Source: Propionibacteriaceae bacterium
Lineage (GTDB): Bacteria > Actinomycetota > Actinomycetes > Propionibacteriales > Propionibacteriaceae
Assembly: GCA_030544185.1 (NCBI GenBank)
Contig: JAUNRO010000062.1
Span: 1 to 12,331, forward strand
Length of the DNA: 12,331 nt
Reading direction: 5' to 3'
Positions 6,574 to 12,331 of the stretch are shown piece after piece; the first letter of the stretch is position 1; the number at the start of each line of letters is the position of its first letter. The position numbers and the translations under genes were made by a program. The notes beneath the pieces are model-generated. The model did no database searches, was not told the origin of the DNA, and saw only the letters and a list, made by a program, of their open reading frames with translations.

Positions 6574-8267
6574 CGAGCACTCAGATCGATTCCAACGCGG
6601 CGACGGCGTCCAGCCCGTGGGCCCAGGGCCTGCGGCCGTTGACGATCGCCGTCCTGGCGATGGGTGGCGAAGGCGGGGGCGTACTCTCCAACTGGATCGC
6701 CGACACCGGCCGCGCCGCCGGCTGGATCACCCAGAACACCTCCGTGGCGGGCGTGGCGCAGCGCACCGGCGCGACGATCTACTACATCGAGCTCGTTCCG
6801 CCCGCGGTGCAGGCCTCGGGCCGCGCCCGGACCCGGCCCGTGCTCTCCACCATGCCGGCGCCCGGGCAGGTGGACCTCGTCATCGCCTCCGAGCTGATGG
6901 AGGCGGGCCGGGCGGTGCACCGTGGGTTCGTGACGCCCGACCGGACGACCCTGATCGCCTCGACCAACCGGGTGTATTCGATTGACGAGAAGTCCCGGCT
7001 CGGCGATGGCCGGGTCGACTCCGAGGAACTGCTGCGCGGTGCCCGGGCGGCCGCCAGGAGGCTGGTCACCGCGGACTTCGATCGGCTCGCGGTGGCGGCG
7101 GGCAGCGTGATCAGCGCGTCCCTGTTCGGCGCCTTCGCCGGCAGCGGCGCGGCGCCGTTCACCCGGGCGGAGTGCGAGAACGTCATTCGCGCGACCGACA
7201 AGGGGGTGGAGAGTTCGCTCCGCGCGTTTGCCGCGGGCTATGCCGCGGCCCGGGCGGCCGTCGCGGCACCCTCTCCGGAGACCTCGCCGGAGGCGACGCC
7301 GGCCCAGAAGCAGCAGCGCGGGGAGAAGGTCTTCCTCACCCTGGGCAGCCGGCCACGTACGCCGGAGGAACTGCAGGTCGAGCAGGACGCCCGGCTGTCG
7401 GCGATCGCCGCCCTGCGTCCCCAGGATCTGGTCGGGCCGGCGCTGCGCGCCCAGGCCGAGCGGGTTGCCCGCGAGTTCCCCGCCGGTGCCCGGCTCACGC
7501 TGCTGCGCGGCCTGGAGCGGACGGGCCTCTATCAGGACGTGGCGTACGCCGATCGCTATCTCGACCGGGTCGCCCGCGTCGTGCCGCTGGAGCCGGACCC
7601 CGCGGGGGCGGCGCAGCTGGTCAACGAAGTGGCCCGCTGGAGCGCGCTGTGGATGTGCTATCAGGACACGATCCAGGTGGCGTGGCAGAAGATCCGCCGG
7701 GAGCGCATCGAGGGCATCCGCGCCGAGGCCAAGGCGAAGGACGACGAGCCGCTGGAAGTGCGCGAATATCTGCACCCGCAGCTGGACGAGATCACCGACA
7801 CGCTGCCCGCCGGCCTCGGTCGCCGGCTGCGGAGCAATGCGGTGTTCGCCAAGGTCGTGCATGCCGCGGCCCACAAGGGACTTGTGGTGAACACAACCTC
7901 GGTGCCCGGCTATACGGTGCTGACCGTCTTGGCCCGGCTGCGGCCGATCCGGCCGCGCTCGCTCCGGTACATCCATGAGCAGAGCGAGATCGATGACTGG
8001 CTCGACCGCGTGGTGCACCACGCGGCCACCGATCCGGGCCTGGCCCGCGAGCTCGCCTGCTGTGCACGGGTGCTCAAAGGCTCTGGCGAGACGTGGGAGC
8101 GGGGGGAGCGGAGCTTTGCGGCTCTGCTGGCGGCGGCCGAACGGCTCGCCGGCCGACCGGATGCGGCGGCCCTGCTCGCGCGGCTGCAGGCGGCGGCCCT
8201 GCGCGATGAGGACGGCACCGCGCTGGCGGCCGAGCTGGCAGCGATTCCCGCGCTGGTGGCCGTCTAA
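6570..8267 (+). CDS. iorB: indolepyruvate:ferredoxin oxidoreductase beta-type subunit with C-terminal DUF6537 region
   Basis: This 565-aa protein has two parts. Residues about 22-235 are the IorB/gamma-type domain of 2-oxoacid:ferredoxin oxidoreductases, with the nucleotide-loop-like AMGGEGGGVLSNWI (30-43) and the signature GVAQRTGATIYYIE (61-74). After an Ala/Pro-rich linker (about 230-250), residues about 255-540 match the DUF6537 region found fused to bacterial IorB or IorA proteins, with NEVARWSALWMCYQDTIQVAW in its centre; its role is unknown. Classical archaeal IorB is only about 200 residues, so this is the long bacterial type. It starts at ATG 6570 inside the iorA stop (ATGA overlap), with AAGGAG 7 bases upstream, indicating translational coupling and a stoichiometric complex with IorA. 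It acts in the cytoplasm. Confidence 0.88.
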   Translation: MTSTQIDSNAATASSPWAQGLRPLTIAVLAMGGEGGGVLSNWIADTGRAAGWITQNTSVAGVAQRTGATIYYIELVPPAVQASGRARTRPVLSTMPAPGQVDLVIASELMEAGRAVHRGFVTPDRTTLIASTNRVYSIDEKSRLGDGRVDSEELLRGARAAARRLVTADFDRLAVAAGSVISASLFGAFAGSGAAPFTRAECENVIRATDKGVESSLRAFAAGYAAARAAVAAPSPETSPEATPAQKQQRGEKVFLTLGSRPRTPEELQVEQDARLSAIAALRPQDLVGPALRAQAERVAREFPAGARLTLLRGLERTGLYQDVAYADRYLDRVARVVPLEPDPAGAAQLVNEVARWSALWMCYQDTIQVAWQKIRRERIEGIRAEAKAKDDEPLEVREYLHPQLDEITDTLPAGLGRRLRSNAVFAKVVHAAAHKGLVVNTTSVPGYTVLTVLARLRPIRPRSLRYIHEQSEIDDWLDRVVHHAATDPGLARELACCARVLKGSGETWERGERSFAALLAAAERLAGRPDAAALLARLQAAALRDEDGTALAAELAAIPALVAV

Positions 8268-8270
8268 GCC

Positions 8271-8280
8271 CCACCGGTGG
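8271..8280. repeat. 10-bp perfect palindrome after iorB
   Basis: CCACCGGTGG lies 3 bases after the iorB stop, in the 77-base gap before the thioesterase gene. It is a perfect palindrome without a loop, so it fits a protein-binding site better than a hairpin terminator. In GC-rich DNA such a 10-mer can arise by chance. Confidence 0.3.
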
Positions 8281-8344
8281 CAGCGGAGCGGCGCTGCGCG
8301 ACAACGTCCGATCCCGCGGGTGCGGGGGAAGAGAAGGAACGAGA

Positions 8345-8797
8345 ATGACCGTGCGTGATGAGATCACCGGCGCCCGCCTGCTGATGCACCGGCGCCTGAC
8401 ATGGGCGGAGACCGACGCGACGGGCCATCACCATTTCAGCGCGGCGGTGCGCTGGCTGGAGGAGGGCGAGCACGAGCTGTTCTATCGGCTCGGCCTCGGG
8501 CCGATGGTGCCCACCCTGCCCCGGGTGACCATGCAGGTCGATTTCCGTGGGCGGATCTGGTTCGGCGCCGAGCTCACCGTTGAGGTCGGGGTGATCGCGC
8601 TGACCCGCAGCACCGCGACCTTCGTCACCGAGGTCCGCGAGGGCGATGAGGTGAAGATCGAGAGCCGGCACACGGTCGTTCACGCCCCCGACCCCACCGG
8701 CGGTTCGGTGCCGTGGGACGAGAACGTACGCGCGCTGCTCACCACCCCGGGCCTCGTGCCCGTGCGCGAGCCGGAAGGGGCGGTACGCCCCGGTTAG
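8345..8797 (+). CDS. acyl-CoA thioesterase, 4-hydroxybenzoyl-CoA thioesterase-like hot-dog fold
   Basis: The 150-aa product has the size and pattern of 4HBT-type hot-dog thioesterases, which hydrolyse acyl- or aroyl-CoA to the acid and CoA. The diagnostic N-terminal stretch LTWAETDATGHHHFSAAVRWLEE (split here at about 18-40) carries the expected catalytic Asp at D24. The central helix EHELFYRLGL and strands such as TMQVDFRGRIWFGAELTVEVGV follow. The start is ATG 8345, with AAGGA 6 bases upstream. It follows iorB by 77 bases on the same strand, so it is probably in the same transcript, and would release the aryl-acetic acid from the CoA ester made by IorAB. The substrate is inferred from this position only; CoA-ester recycling for a side product is an alternative. 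Confidence 0.82.
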   Translation: MTVRDEITGARLLMHRRLTWAETDATGHHHFSAAVRWLEEGEHELFYRLGLGPMVPTLPRVTMQVDFRGRIWFGAELTVEVGVIALTRSTATFVTEVREGDEVKIESRHTVVHAPDPTGGSVPWDENVRALLTTPGLVPVREPEGAVRPG

Positions 8798-9066
8798 TCG
8801 GGCCTGGCTCTGGGGTAGAGGTCCCCTGGTTCGTGCTTGATCGTCGCGTCCTACCGCGAGCGAAATCCCGATTTGCTGATCTGACGTGAAGACCGGTGAA
8901 GTGATGTCTGCGCCAACTGCGTGTAGGCGATCCGTCCCGGCAAGCCGACACTGACGTGATCCTCGTCGGCGGCCCCGGGGTCCTCTTCCAACATGCCCAC
9001 CGCCGACAACCCAGCTGCCGCCTCCGCCGTTGCAGACGTGGACATCGTCAGCGATATCATGACGGT
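8798..9066. other. gene-free 269-bp stretch, lower GC, left edge of foreign-looking segment
   Basis: Base composition drops from the flanking level and frames close on both strands. A 69-residue minus frame (8851-9060) has no recognisable motif and no ribosome site. I see no tRNA, attachment repeat or convincing terminator here, only a weak 4-bp GGGG/CCCC stem after the thioesterase stop. The right end holds the promoter-like element of the next gene. Confidence 0.5.
9030..9060 (+). promoter_or_regulatory. candidate promoter for the two-gene cassette
   Basis: TTGCAG at 9030-9035 and TATCAT at 9055-9060 are separated by 19 bases, resembling a sigma-70 type promoter with a long spacer. The hexamer ends 6 bases before ATG 9067, and there is no Shine-Dalgarno, so the mRNA may be leaderless. 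This gives the cassette its own transcription start, independent of the thioesterase gene. Confidence 0.5.
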
Positions 9067-9492
9067 ATGAGAGCTCCCAATCGCAGGCGGAAACTGCCGC
9101 GTAAGCCTGCCTCTGGGATCCCGGAAGAAAACTTGGTGCGTTGTGCAAAGGCGGTGTCGTACGTGGGTTCAGCGGAGCACAAGTCAATGCCGTCTTTTGC
9201 GGGTCCGCCTAAGTTGCGGTCCGACGCCAGCCGTTGTCCGACCAACCTTAAGGATGCCGCCGAGATCACCGCTTGGCTGGCGTCGGCGATCCGAGCAGGT
9301 CTTGTCAGCGAGGACCCTGGGGCTGAGGGGTTTCCTAGGTATGTGTGGGCCTTTAAGGATGACACCTGGTTCGAGGGACGTCTCGTCAACGAGGTCCAAG
9401 GAACGTATAAGGGCTACCCCTTGGCCCGCGACGAAGTCAGCAAAGGTTTAGTCGATCGTGAACGCGAACTGCGCGAAGCGGAGGGGCAGTGA
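9067..9492 (+). CDS. uncharacterised small protein of two-gene cassette, 141 aa
   Basis: The 141-aa product begins with a basic tail (RRRKLPRK, residues 5-12). It contains SYVGSAEHKSMPSFAG, a DASRCP segment, a helix AAEITAWLASAIRAGL, and a C-terminal aromatic-rich block, FPRYVWAFKDDTWFEGRLVN followed by GTYKGYPLARDE. I have seen similar Y-x-GSxEHK...Y-K-G-W/Y-P-x proteins as hypothetical genes in bacteria, but know of no assigned function. ATG 9067 is chosen because TATCAT lies 6 bases upstream; the frame is open back to 8956, but that part reads as Arg/Cys-rich noise. It carries a TTA leucine codon (GGT TTA GTC) and many A/T-ending codons, unlike its neighbours. Its stop overlaps the next gene by 4 bases (GTGA), so the two are translated together. 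It could be a nucleic-acid-binding or antitoxin-like partner, which is speculative. Confidence 0.75.
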   Translation: MRAPNRRRKLPRKPASGIPEENLVRCAKAVSYVGSAEHKSMPSFAGPPKLRSDASRCPTNLKDAAEITAWLASAIRAGLVSEDPGAEGFPRYVWAFKDDTWFEGRLVNEVQGTYKGYPLARDEVSKGLVDRERELREAEGQ

Positions 9493-10724
9493 ATCTAGAC
9501 CTCAGGTGGGAATGGCAGTCGGCCCCGAAGGTGCGCATCCCCAGGCTCGCGACCACTTGGTGTCGGCTTACTATCGACCTCGACTCGACGCCAGTGACAT
9601 TGGTGGAGAGGCGAGACGGTACCGGAGGTCTGCGCCACGGTATCGACGTGGCGGCGTACCCATTGGCGGAATTCTTGGCACTCAACTGGTGGCGTCTCAA
9701 TTCGAGGTCACATCTCCCGTCTGACCTAGGCGTAAATCTCGTGCATGCGGGTGACGGGTTCGCGTGGCCGGACCTGACTCTGCGGAGCGACCGCGGGCTT
9801 ATTTGGGCTACGTTGGCGCAGCGCAACCAAGAACCCGAGCATGTCCGGTTCCTAACTCAGGCAGAGGCCGTGCTCGACGCTGACGCTACGGTGATGGCCA
9901 TTGCCGACCTGATTGACAGCACGGTGCGTCAACTCGAAGACAACGGAGTGACAGGGACGCTGCTGCAAGATGAATGGGCTGCGATTCAGCAGGCTGACAA
10001 GGCAGAGAGCGACTATTGCCTGGTGGCTGCGGCGTGGGGGGAAGATCCCTATGACACGAGCCCTGACTTCGAGAAGCTCCTTCTGTATGCCGGAGCGAGG
10101 ATTGGCGATGCCGGGCTGCTCGCTGACCTCGCGAGAGCCGTTCCCCCGGAGAGCCTCCTTGATTCCACGAGTTGGCTCTTGGAGGCGTCAGAAGCGCTCG
10201 ATCGCCAAGAGGGCTATCTCCCGCCGACGGTCCCTCTCGTGTGGCCCCCAAAGGCGGGCATCGCGCCGTGGAAGATCGGATACAGCTTGGCGCGTCAGGT
10301 TAGAGACATGCTTGAGTTACATCCGGCTGACGTAGTGCCGATCGGCGACATGGTCAGGGTTCGTCAGACGAAGTCCGCTGCTCCGGTCAACATTGATGGG
10401 CTCGTCAGGTCGGTAGGCTCGTCAGACTTGGCCGTCGTGGTCGGGGCGCACACCGGCGTGCGGTCCCAGCGGTTCGCCGCTGCTCGTGCCTTGGGTCGAC
10501 GCAGCATTTCCCCAATCGGAGGACCATCACTGCTCACGCGCGCTACCAAGTATGGCGAGCAAGCTGAGCGCGCTTTTGCCGCCGAGCTTCTCGCCCCGGC
10601 AGAGGGAATCGAAGAAGTTATTAGCGGCGATTTCTCGGATAGTTCGATTGAGAAGGCCGCTGAATACTACAGCGTTACGTCGATACTTATCCAACATCAG
10701 ATCGACAACCAGATCGCGGCTTGA
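9489..10724 (+). CDS. uncharacterised 411-aa protein with degenerate ImmA/IrrE-like C-terminal domain
   Basis: The start is GTG 9489 overlapping the previous stop, with GGAGG 4 bases upstream. The N-terminal half (about 1-250) contains LRWEWQSAPKVRIPRLATTW, YPLAEFLALNWW (57-68) and HAGDGFAWPDL (86-96), a layout I associate with uncharacterised long ImmA/IrrE-type proteins. The C-terminal part (about 262-405) follows the ImmA/IrrE (DUF955, COG2856) pattern: helix KIGYSLARQVRDMLEL, then RFAAARALGR, then EQAERAFAAELLAPAEGI, and finally AEYYSVTSILIQHQIDNQ. Where active peptidases have H-E-x-x-H, this protein has R-A-L-G-R (333-337), so zinc binding and peptidase activity are not expected. It has no membrane segments. 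It contains a TTA codon (L277) and mixed third positions, suggesting horizontal transfer. The role is unknown; a regulator, stress or defence component partnered with the 141-aa protein are possibilities. Confidence 0.78.
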   Translation: MNLDLRWEWQSAPKVRIPRLATTWCRLTIDLDSTPVTLVERRDGTGGLRHGIDVAAYPLAEFLALNWWRLNSRSHLPSDLGVNLVHAGDGFAWPDLTLRSDRGLIWATLAQRNQEPEHVRFLTQAEAVLDADATVMAIADLIDSTVRQLEDNGVTGTLLQDEWAAIQQADKAESDYCLVAAAWGEDPYDTSPDFEKLLLYAGARIGDAGLLADLARAVPPESLLDSTSWLLEASEALDRQEGYLPPTVPLVWPPKAGIAPWKIGYSLARQVRDMLELHPADVVPIGDMVRVRQTKSAAPVNIDGLVRSVGSSDLAVVVGAHTGVRSQRFAAARALGRRSISPIGGPSLLTRATKYGEQAERAFAAELLAPAEGIEEVISGDFSDSSIEKAAEYYSVTSILIQHQIDNQIAA

Positions 10725-10783
10725 GTTCGTCATTTTCGGGAGCTGGCGTACAAACGCGGCGAGTCTCCATCTCCGGCTCCGGG

Positions 10784-11776
10784 TCAGCCCACCCCGAGGA
10801 AGCGCTCGGCGTTGCCGGAGCGGATGAGGTCCCGGGTGGTGTCGTCGAGCCAGTCGGCATCGGTCAGCACCTGGCCGACGGGTGTCTCGCCGAGGGGATA
10901 GGGATAGTCGGACCCGACGAGGACCCGATCGGCCCCGACTGTATCGACCAGCAGCCGCAGGGCGCGCTGATCGAAGACTACCGAGTCCACATAGAACCGG
11001 CCCAGATAGCTCGACGGCGGCCTGTCACAGTCCCGGCTCACCAGCGGCGAGCGATGCCAGGCGTTCTCGACGCGGCCGAGCCAGAACGCGAACGAGCCAC
11101 CGCCGTGGGCGAACGCGATGCGCAGGCTGGAGGGCAGCCGGTCGAACGCCCCGGACAGCACGAGCGACAGCAGCGACAGGTGGGTCTCGGCGGGCATCCC
11201 GGCGAGCCAGCGGCCCATCCACCGCGCCAGCCGCGGGGAGCTCGGCATGTCCCAGGGGTGCACGAACACCGGAGCCCCGAGGTCCGCACAGTGCTGCAGA
11301 AACCTCAGTACGCCCTCGTCGTCGAGATCCCGGTCCCCGACGTGGTTGCCGATCTCGACGCCCACATGCCCGTTGGCCAGCGAGCGCTCGAGCTCCGCAC
11401 ACGCCAGGTCCGTGTCCTGCAACGGCACCTGGCAGAACGTGAGGAACTCATCGCCGGCATCAGCGAACATCTCCCGCGCGATGTCGTTGAAGACCCGCGC
11501 CACCTTGGCCGCCTCCCGCCCCGACCGGGCGTACTCGAAGAACACCGGCGTCGGCGACACGACCTGCCGGGTGACCCCTGATGCGGCCATGTCCGCCCGC
11601 CGCACCTCAGGCGCCCAGCACTGCGCCCCGATCCGGCGGAACTCCGCCGAGCCGACCATGATCATGGCCTCCCGCTCGCTCACGGGCTTCAGCCATGGCC
11701 AGTCCGGAGCCGGGCAGACCGCGTCGTTCAGGTCCGGCCAGGCCGACGGCACATAGTGGGTATGGGCGTCGATCAT
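10784..11776 (-). CDS. nbaD: 2-amino-3-carboxymuconate-6-semialdehyde decarboxylase (ACMSD)
   Basis: This 330-aa amidohydrolase-superfamily protein matches ACMSD, which decarboxylates the ring-cleavage product of 3-hydroxyanthranilate to 2-aminomuconate semialdehyde. The zinc ligands align with the characterised Pseudomonas enzyme at a constant offset of 4: H5 and H7 (DAHTH), H173 (FVHPWDM) and D290 (GSDYP). Catalytic H224 (AHGGG) and the substrate-binding arginines R47 (EFRR) and R235 (LGRVE) are also present. MPAETHLSLLS and the C-terminal GNAERFLG are family-typical. The chosen start is ATG 11776, which overlaps the dioxygenase stop as ATGA; ATG 11782 or the open frame to 11827 would add residues without homology. 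It functions in the cytoplasm directly after the adjacent dioxygenase, whose unstable product it consumes. About 59 gene-free bases separate its stop from the upstream cassette. Confidence 0.93.
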   Translation of the reverse strand: MIDAHTHYVPSAWPDLNDAVCPAPDWPWLKPVSEREAMIMVGSAEFRRIGAQCWAPEVRRADMAASGVTRQVVSPTPVFFEYARSGREAAKVARVFNDIAREMFADAGDEFLTFCQVPLQDTDLACAELERSLANGHVGVEIGNHVGDRDLDDEGVLRFLQHCADLGAPVFVHPWDMPSSPRLARWMGRWLAGMPAETHLSLLSLVLSGAFDRLPSSLRIAFAHGGGSFAFWLGRVENAWHRSPLVSRDCDRPPSSYLGRFYVDSVVFDQRALRLLVDTVGADRVLVGSDYPYPLGETPVGQVLTDADWLDDTTRDLIRSGNAERFLGVG

Positions 11777-12321
11777 CCCCATCCCGAGTCCGCCTTGGGC
11801 TTGCGGCCGGGATGCGCCGCGCCGCACTGCGGACAGCTGCGCAGCTCGGCGTTGTCATAGAACTCCATCATCACCGGCGGCAGATCCTTGACGATGTCGG
11901 TGACGTGGATGGTGCGCTCGTGGACGGGGGAGTTGCACTCGAAGCAATACCAGCGGAAGGTCTCATCGACACCCTCCTCGCGGATGCGCTCGAGGACGAT
12001 GCCGATCGAGTCGGGATCGGGGCGCTGCGGCGAGTGCGGCATCCCTGCCGGCAGCAGCCACATGTCGCCCTCGCGGAGGTCGACGCGCTGGACGCCGTCG
12101 TCGGTCTGCACCATCACATGCGCATGGCCCCGGTATTGATAGAACCACTCCTCATAGGGCTCGATGTGGAAGTCGGTGCGCTCGTTCGGACCGCCGATCA
12201 CCTGGACGATGAAGTGCTCGCCCTCGCGCCACATCACCTTGTTGTTCACCGGCGGCTTCAGGTCCTCGCGATGATCGTCGATCCAGCGCTCGAAATTGAA
12301 CACGGGGGGCAGGGCGGTCAT
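11773..12321 (-). CDS. nbaC: 3-hydroxyanthranilate 3,4-dioxygenase
   Basis: This 182-aa cupin dioxygenase opens the ring of 3-hydroxyanthranilate with O2 to give 2-amino-3-carboxymuconate semialdehyde, in the kynurenine pathway of tryptophan breakdown. The catalytic iron ligands are H52, E58 and H96 (FHIEPYEE and MPHSP). Substrate contacts R48, R100 and E111 are present. A second, rubredoxin-like site is formed by C126-x2-C129 and C163-x2-C166 near the C-terminus, as in the bacterial (Ralstonia/Cupriavidus) enzyme, with a constant offset of one residue. The start is ATG 12321, with AGGAGG 4 bases upstream at the very edge of the window. The gene is coupled to ACMSD by a 4-base overlap. Upstream genes of the operon are likely to lie beyond the right edge. 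Confidence 0.96.
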   Translation of the reverse strand: MTALPPVFNFERWIDDHREDLKPPVNNKVMWREGEHFIVQVIGGPNERTDFHIEPYEEWFYQYRGHAHVMVQTDDGVQRVDLREGDMWLLPAGMPHSPQRPDPDSIGIVLERIREEGVDETFRWYCFECNSPVHERTIHVTDIVKDLPPVMMEFYDNAELRSCPQCGAAHPGRKPKADSGWG

Positions 12322-12325
12322 GACT

Positions 12326-12331
12326 CCTCCT
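12326..12331 (-). promoter_or_regulatory. Shine-Dalgarno of the dioxygenase gene
   Basis: AGGAGG on the minus strand, 4 bases before ATG 12321, is a near-perfect ribosome site and decides this start. It contrasts with the leaderless-looking starts elsewhere in the window, which suggests the gene is internal to an operon or has a leader. Confidence 0.75.

Noticed and set aside
6405..8021. 538-codon minus-strand frame opposite iorB
   Set aside because: Antisense of a recognised protein; composition is Arg/Gly/His-rich with no domain pattern.
8956..9066. 37-codon N-terminal extension of the 141-aa cassette gene
   Set aside because: It is Arg/Cys/His-rich without ribosome site, and it overlaps the -35/-10-like element that fits the ATG at 9067.
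8264..9187. 307-codon minus-strand frame across the thioesterase gene and the gap after it
   Set aside because: Most of it is antisense of the thioesterase gene, and the remainder has no recognisable motif or ribosome site.
10725..10783. Possible terminator hairpin (GGAGC ... GCTCC) after the 411-aa gene
   Set aside because: The stem is only 5 bp with a loop of more than 30 bases and no U-tract; not supportable.
8798..10790. Direct repeats that could be attachment sites flanking the cassette
   Set aside because: Only short chance matches (such as GTTCGT) were found by eye at the two ends; no integrase or tRNA gene is present.

Overview
This is high-GC DNA from an actinomycete (Actinomycetota). 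The evidence is the strong G/C bias at third codon positions, GTG starts, a PAC2-family protein, an rsmB-rpe pair, and several start codons lying 6-8 bases after a TANNNT hexamer, as in leaderless actinobacterial mRNAs. I cannot fix the genus. Tyrosine is mostly encoded by TAT despite the high GC.

Layout. (1) 1-1507, plus strand: the 3' part of rsmB (16S rRNA m5C methyltransferase) and rpe (ribulose-phosphate 3-epimerase). (2) 4043-1529, minus strand, converging on rpe: a PAC2-family protein, a 62-residue two-helix membrane protein, a YqcI/YcgG-family (GntA/DcsA-like) haem N-hydroxylase homologue and a DUF1989 protein (carboxyguanidine deiminase / 'urea carboxylase-associated' family). The last two overlap by 8 bases and together suggest chemistry on a guanidino or hydroxyguanidino compound. 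(3) 4190-8797, plus strand: an unrecognised 49-codon gene, a fused IorA-type and an IorB-type 2-oxoacid:ferredoxin oxidoreductase, and a hot-dog thioesterase. The set could turn an aryl-pyruvate such as indolepyruvate into the acyl-CoA and then the free acid. (4) 8798-10783: a lower-GC segment of foreign appearance with its own promoter-like element and two overlapping genes, a small 141-aa protein and a 411-aa protein ending in an ImmA/IrrE-like domain whose HExxH motif is lost. (5) 12321-10784, minus strand: 3-hydroxyanthranilate 3,4-dioxygenase and ACMS decarboxylase, coupled by an ATGA overlap. These are consecutive steps of the kynurenine / 3-hydroxyanthranilate route, and the operon probably begins beyond the right edge.

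Taken together, the chromosomal genes are housekeeping (rRNA modification, pentose phosphate, PAC2) plus nitrogen and aromatic amino-acid catabolism: two possible tryptophan-related modules (IorAB-thioesterase and HAAO-ACMSD) with a two-gene accessory cassette between them. The least explained parts are that cassette and the YqcI/YcgG-DUF1989 pair. No RNA genes, CRISPR arrays, insertion sequences or attachment sites could be supported. No gene-free stretch exceeds 300 bases.
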